Shown here in pieces: positions 6,247 through 8,104 of a DNA stretch of 8,104 nucleotides. Source of the stretch: Nocardioides sp. (lineage in GTDB: Bacteria; Actinomycetota; Actinomycetes; Propionibacteriales; Nocardioidaceae); assembly GCA_023252065.1 (NCBI GenBank), contig JAHEXO010000071.1, positions 1 through 8,104 of the forward strand. Reading direction: 5' to 3'. The notes under the pieces are model-generated. The model had not been told where the DNA came from. It was given only the letters and a program-made list of their open reading frames with translations, and made no database searches. The first letter of the stretch is position 1; each line of letters starts with the position of its first letter. Both the position numbers and the translations under genes were made by a program.

Positions 6247-7427
6247 GCCTGCGAGGCGTCCTGGCGGCCGCCTGCCTGGTGCTCGTCGCCGGATGTGGCA
6301 ACGCCCCTACCTCGCCCGACGCGGGGCCGGCCACCGCCGAGGCGTCCTCGCCGTCGGTGTCACCGAAGCCCTCGGTCGAGCCGGCCGACCCGGTCGAGGC
6401 GGTCAAGCCCCAGCCGCTGCGCCGCGGCGAGACCCGGATGGCACTCCGGATCCCGAAGTCCTACACCCCGTCGGCGCCCCACGAGGTCGGCACCGACGAC
6501 TACCGCTGCTTCCTGCTCGACCCCCACCTCACCCAGCCGACGTACCTGACCGGCACCTACGTCAAGCCCGACAACCGCAACGTCGTGCACCACGTGATCC
6601 TCTACCGCGCCGATCCCGACCAGATCGCTGCGGCGAAGGCCCTCGACGCGCGCGACCCGGGGGAGGGCTGGACCTGCTTCGGCGACAGCGGTCTCCCCAA
6701 CAGCGGTGACCTCGACAACGCGCCGTGGCTCGGGGCCTGGGCACCCGGCGCCACCGAGGCCGTCGACCCGAAGGGGTACGGCGTGCCGCTGGCGCCCGGC
6801 ACCCAGATCGTGATGCAGGTGCACTACAACCTGCTCGGCGGACCCGGACCCGACCGATCGGCGACCCTGCTCCGGCTCGCGCCCGGCGCCCGACACCTCA
6901 CGCCGCTCCAGACGATGCTGCTGCCGGCGCCGGTCGAGCTGCCGTGCCGCCCGACGCACCTCGACAACCCGCTGTGCGACCGGCAGAAGTCGATCGCCGA
7001 CGTGGTCCGCCGCTTCGGGCCGGTCGGCAACACCGACAACTACCTCTACCTGCTCTGCGGCGGACATCCGCGCGAGTCCGAGGTGTCCTCGTGCACCCGC
7101 ACGATCACCCAGCCCACCACGATCCGCGCCGTCGCGGGCCACATGCACCTGCTGGGCCGGTCGATCAAGATCGTGGTCGACCCCGGGACCCCGCACGCGC
7201 ACACAGTGCTCGACATCCCGCTGTGGAACTTCGACAACCAGGGCGCCAAGCCGATCAAGCCGGTCCGGCTCGAGCCCGGCCAGAAGGTCGAGGTGACCTG
7301 CCGGCACGTGCAGTGGCTCCGCGACCAGCTGCCGGCCTTCAAGGGCCAGCCGGACCGCTACGTCGTCTGGGGCGAGGGCACCACCGACGAGATGTGCCTG
7401 GGCATCCTCACCGTCACCCACCCCTGA
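6231..7427 (+). CDS. Lipoprotein related to copper type II, ascorbate-dependent monooxygenases (PHM/DBH fold)
   Basis: A 398-residue predicted lipoprotein. The signal peptide (LSLRGVLAAACLVLV, 5-19) ends in lipobox VAGC with Cys22 as lipid anchor, followed by an Ala/Ser/Pro-rich spacer (about 23-60). The rest resembles the two-domain core of peptidylglycine alpha-hydroxylating monooxygenase and dopamine beta-hydroxylase, which use two copper ions, O2 and a reductant to hydroxylate C-H bonds. Candidate first-site ligands are His120-His121 (VVHHVILY) and His198 (QVHYN). Second-site ligands are His304 and His306 (GHMH) and Met388 (TTDEMC). Several cysteines (93, 149, 239, 249, 276, 288, 357, 389) could form disulfides outside the membrane. 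GTG 6231 has GGGAGGG 7 nt upstream and overlaps the HIT stop by 16 bp. The substrate and reductant are unknown. Confidence 0.87.
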   Translation: MATGLSLRGVLAAACLVLVAGCGNAPTSPDAGPATAEASSPSVSPKPSVEPADPVEAVKPQPLRRGETRMALRIPKSYTPSAPHEVGTDDYRCFLLDPHLTQPTYLTGTYVKPDNRNVVHHVILYRADPDQIAAAKALDARDPGEGWTCFGDSGLPNSGDLDNAPWLGAWAPGATEAVDPKGYGVPLAPGTQIVMQVHYNLLGGPGPDRSATLLRLAPGARHLTPLQTMLLPAPVELPCRPTHLDNPLCDRQKSIADVVRRFGPVGNTDNYLYLLCGGHPRESEVSSCTRTITQPTTIRAVAGHMHLLGRSIKIVVDPGTPHAHTVLDIPLWNFDNQGAKPIKPVRLEPGQKVEVTCRHVQWLRDQLPAFKGQPDRYVVWGEGTTDEMCLGILTVTHP

Positions 7428-7469
7428 GGGTGCGAGTCGGGGCGGTCGGAGCGCTGTGCGGCCAAAGCG

Positions 7470-7500
7470 TTGGTCCGGGCACCCGCCGCGCCCGTAGCAT
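7470..7500 (+). promoter_or_regulatory. Candidate phoH promoter
   Basis: TAGCAT (7495-7500) is a good TAnnnT -10 and TTGGTC (7470-7475) a possible -35, though the 19-nt spacer is long. Transcription would begin around 7507, only a few nucleotides before ATG 7511, giving an almost leaderless message, in line with the missing Shine-Dalgarno sequence. Confidence 0.45.
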
Positions 7501-7510
7501 GGGCCGCAAG

Positions 7511-8104
7511 ATGACAGAGAGCCAACAGACTCCGGGCACCCGCCACGTCGTGGTCGTGCCCGGTTCCATCGACATGGTGCAGCTCCTCGGGCCCGGTGAC
7601 GACCACCTGACCCTGATCGAGCGCTCCTTCGACCTCCGCCTCCACGTCCGCGGCAACCGGATCACGCTCGAGGGCGACCCCGGTGAGGTCGCCCTGGCCG
7701 AGCGGCTGCTCGACGAGCTGGTGACCCTGATCCGGACCGGCCAGGGGATCAGCTCCGAGACGGTCGAGCGGGTGCTCGCGATGCTCCGCGCCGAGACCAC
7801 CGAGCGCCCGGCCGACGTGCTCTCCCTCAACATCCTGTCCAACCGCGGACGCTCGATCCGGCCCAAGACGCTCAACCAGAAGCGCTACGTCGACTCGATC
7901 GACAAGCACACGATCACCTTCGGGATCGGCCCGGCCGGCACCGGCAAGACCTACCTCGCCATGGCCAAGGCCGTGCAGGCACTCCAGGCCAAGCAGGTCA
8001 ACCGGATCATCCTGACCCGCCCCGCGGTCGAGGCGGGGGAGCGGCTCGGCTTCCTGCCCGGCACCCTGTCGGAGAAGATCGACCCCTACCTGCGGCCGCT
8101 CTAC
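7511..8104 (+). CDS. phoH: PhoH-like ATPase, 3' end outside the window
   Basis: The first 198 codons of a PhoH family protein, open to the window edge. Residues about 12-95 form the N-terminal KH-like domain of bacterial PhoH (IDMVQLLGPGDDHLTLIERSF region). The P-loop ATPase domain begins near 118 (RPKTLNQKRYVDSIDKHTITF), with Walker A GPAGTGKT at 140-147 and the family stretch LTRPAVEAGERLGFLPG (168-184). PhoH proteins are thought to act in RNA metabolism or ribosome maintenance and usually precede ybeY. Roughly 150 residues including Walker B are missing. ATG 7511 is preferred because of the -10 at 7495-7500; an in-frame ATG at 7499 (adding MGRK) overlaps that hexamer and also lacks a Shine-Dalgarno sequence. 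Confidence 0.93.
   Translation, partial: MTESQQTPGTRHVVVVPGSIDMVQLLGPGDDHLTLIERSFDLRLHVRGNRITLEGDPGEVALAERLLDELVTLIRTGQGISSETVERVLAMLRAETTERPADVLSLNILSNRGRSIRPKTLNQKRYVDSIDKHTITFGIGPAGTGKTYLAMAKAVQALQAKQVNRIILTRPAVEAGERLGFLPGTLSEKIDPYLRPLY

Noticed and set aside
6360..7421. 353-codon minus-strand open frame opposite the copper monooxygenase
   Set aside because: It is a shadow frame; the plus-strand gene has a lipobox, a Shine-Dalgarno sequence and all copper ligands.
7419..7432. CACCC-CTGA-GGGTG stem at the monooxygenase stop codon
   Set aside because: A 5-bp stem without a U-run is too weak to call as a terminator.
7460..7475. Short inverted repeat GGCCAA/TTGGTC with a 4-nt loop before phoH
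   Set aside because: Only six pairs including one G-U, with no U-run and overlapping the candidate -35; chance is likely in such DNA.
7358..7909. Minus-strand open frame opposite the start of phoH
   Set aside because: No domain or start signal; the plus strand encodes an unmistakable PhoH N-terminus.
1..8104. CRISPR array, insertion sequence, tRNA/rRNA, toxin-antitoxin or phage-defence genes
   Set aside because: No direct-repeat array, transposase, tRNA-like fold or defence-protein motif was seen on either strand; the window is mainly housekeeping genes.

Overview
The window is chromosomal DNA from a high-GC actinobacterium. Codons are strongly G/C-ending, short-leader promoters with TAnnnT -10 hexamers occur, and the genes are tightly packed. 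The protein style and gene set fit Nocardioides or a close relative, although the genus is inferred from memory and was not tested. The backbone is a familiar actinobacterial heat-shock/RNA-maintenance cluster on the plus strand: hrcA, dnaJ (the second, HrcA-linked DnaJ), rsmE, a HIT-family hydrolase and phoH (cut by the right edge). No mobile element, CRISPR array, tRNA or rRNA was seen. No stretch longer than 300 bases lacks a gene.

Left part (1-1236): on the minus strand lies a short acidic reading frame that continues off the left edge and is broken by an in-frame TAG at 125-127. Next comes a metallo-beta-lactamase-fold hydrolase, also on the minus strand, whose start faces hrcA. The divergent gap of about 80 bp contains a clear CIRCE operator (TTGGCACTC-N9-GAGTGCCAG, 1175-1201), the HrcA binding site. 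The best -35 hexamer for the hydrolase sits inside the CIRCE spacer, so HrcA probably controls the hydrolase as well as its own operon.

Centre (1237-4217): hrcA, dnaJ and rsmE run in one direction with gaps of 28 and 19 bp and probably form one transcript: a heat-shock repressor, its co-chaperone and a 16S rRNA methyltransferase. rsmE converges on the next minus-strand gene with only 7 bp between stop codons, inside a small hairpin.

Inserted accessory block (4225-5804, minus): a SigE-type ECF sigma factor is followed, through a 4-bp ATGA overlap, by a one-pass membrane protein with an outside GerMN plus Gmad2 region. This looks like a sigma factor with its membrane-bound partner or anti-sigma sensor.

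Right part (5896-8104, plus): a HinT-like HIT protein overlaps by 16 bp the start of a lipoprotein related to copper type II, ascorbate-dependent monooxygenases (the PHM/DBH fold). All six expected copper ligands are visible, but the residues that hold the peptide carboxylate in animal PHM are not. phoH follows behind its own probable promoter and continues past the window. The most interesting points are the CIRCE-controlled hydrolase, the copper monooxygenase lipoprotein of unknown substrate, the sigma/GerMN pair and the amber-interrupted small gene.
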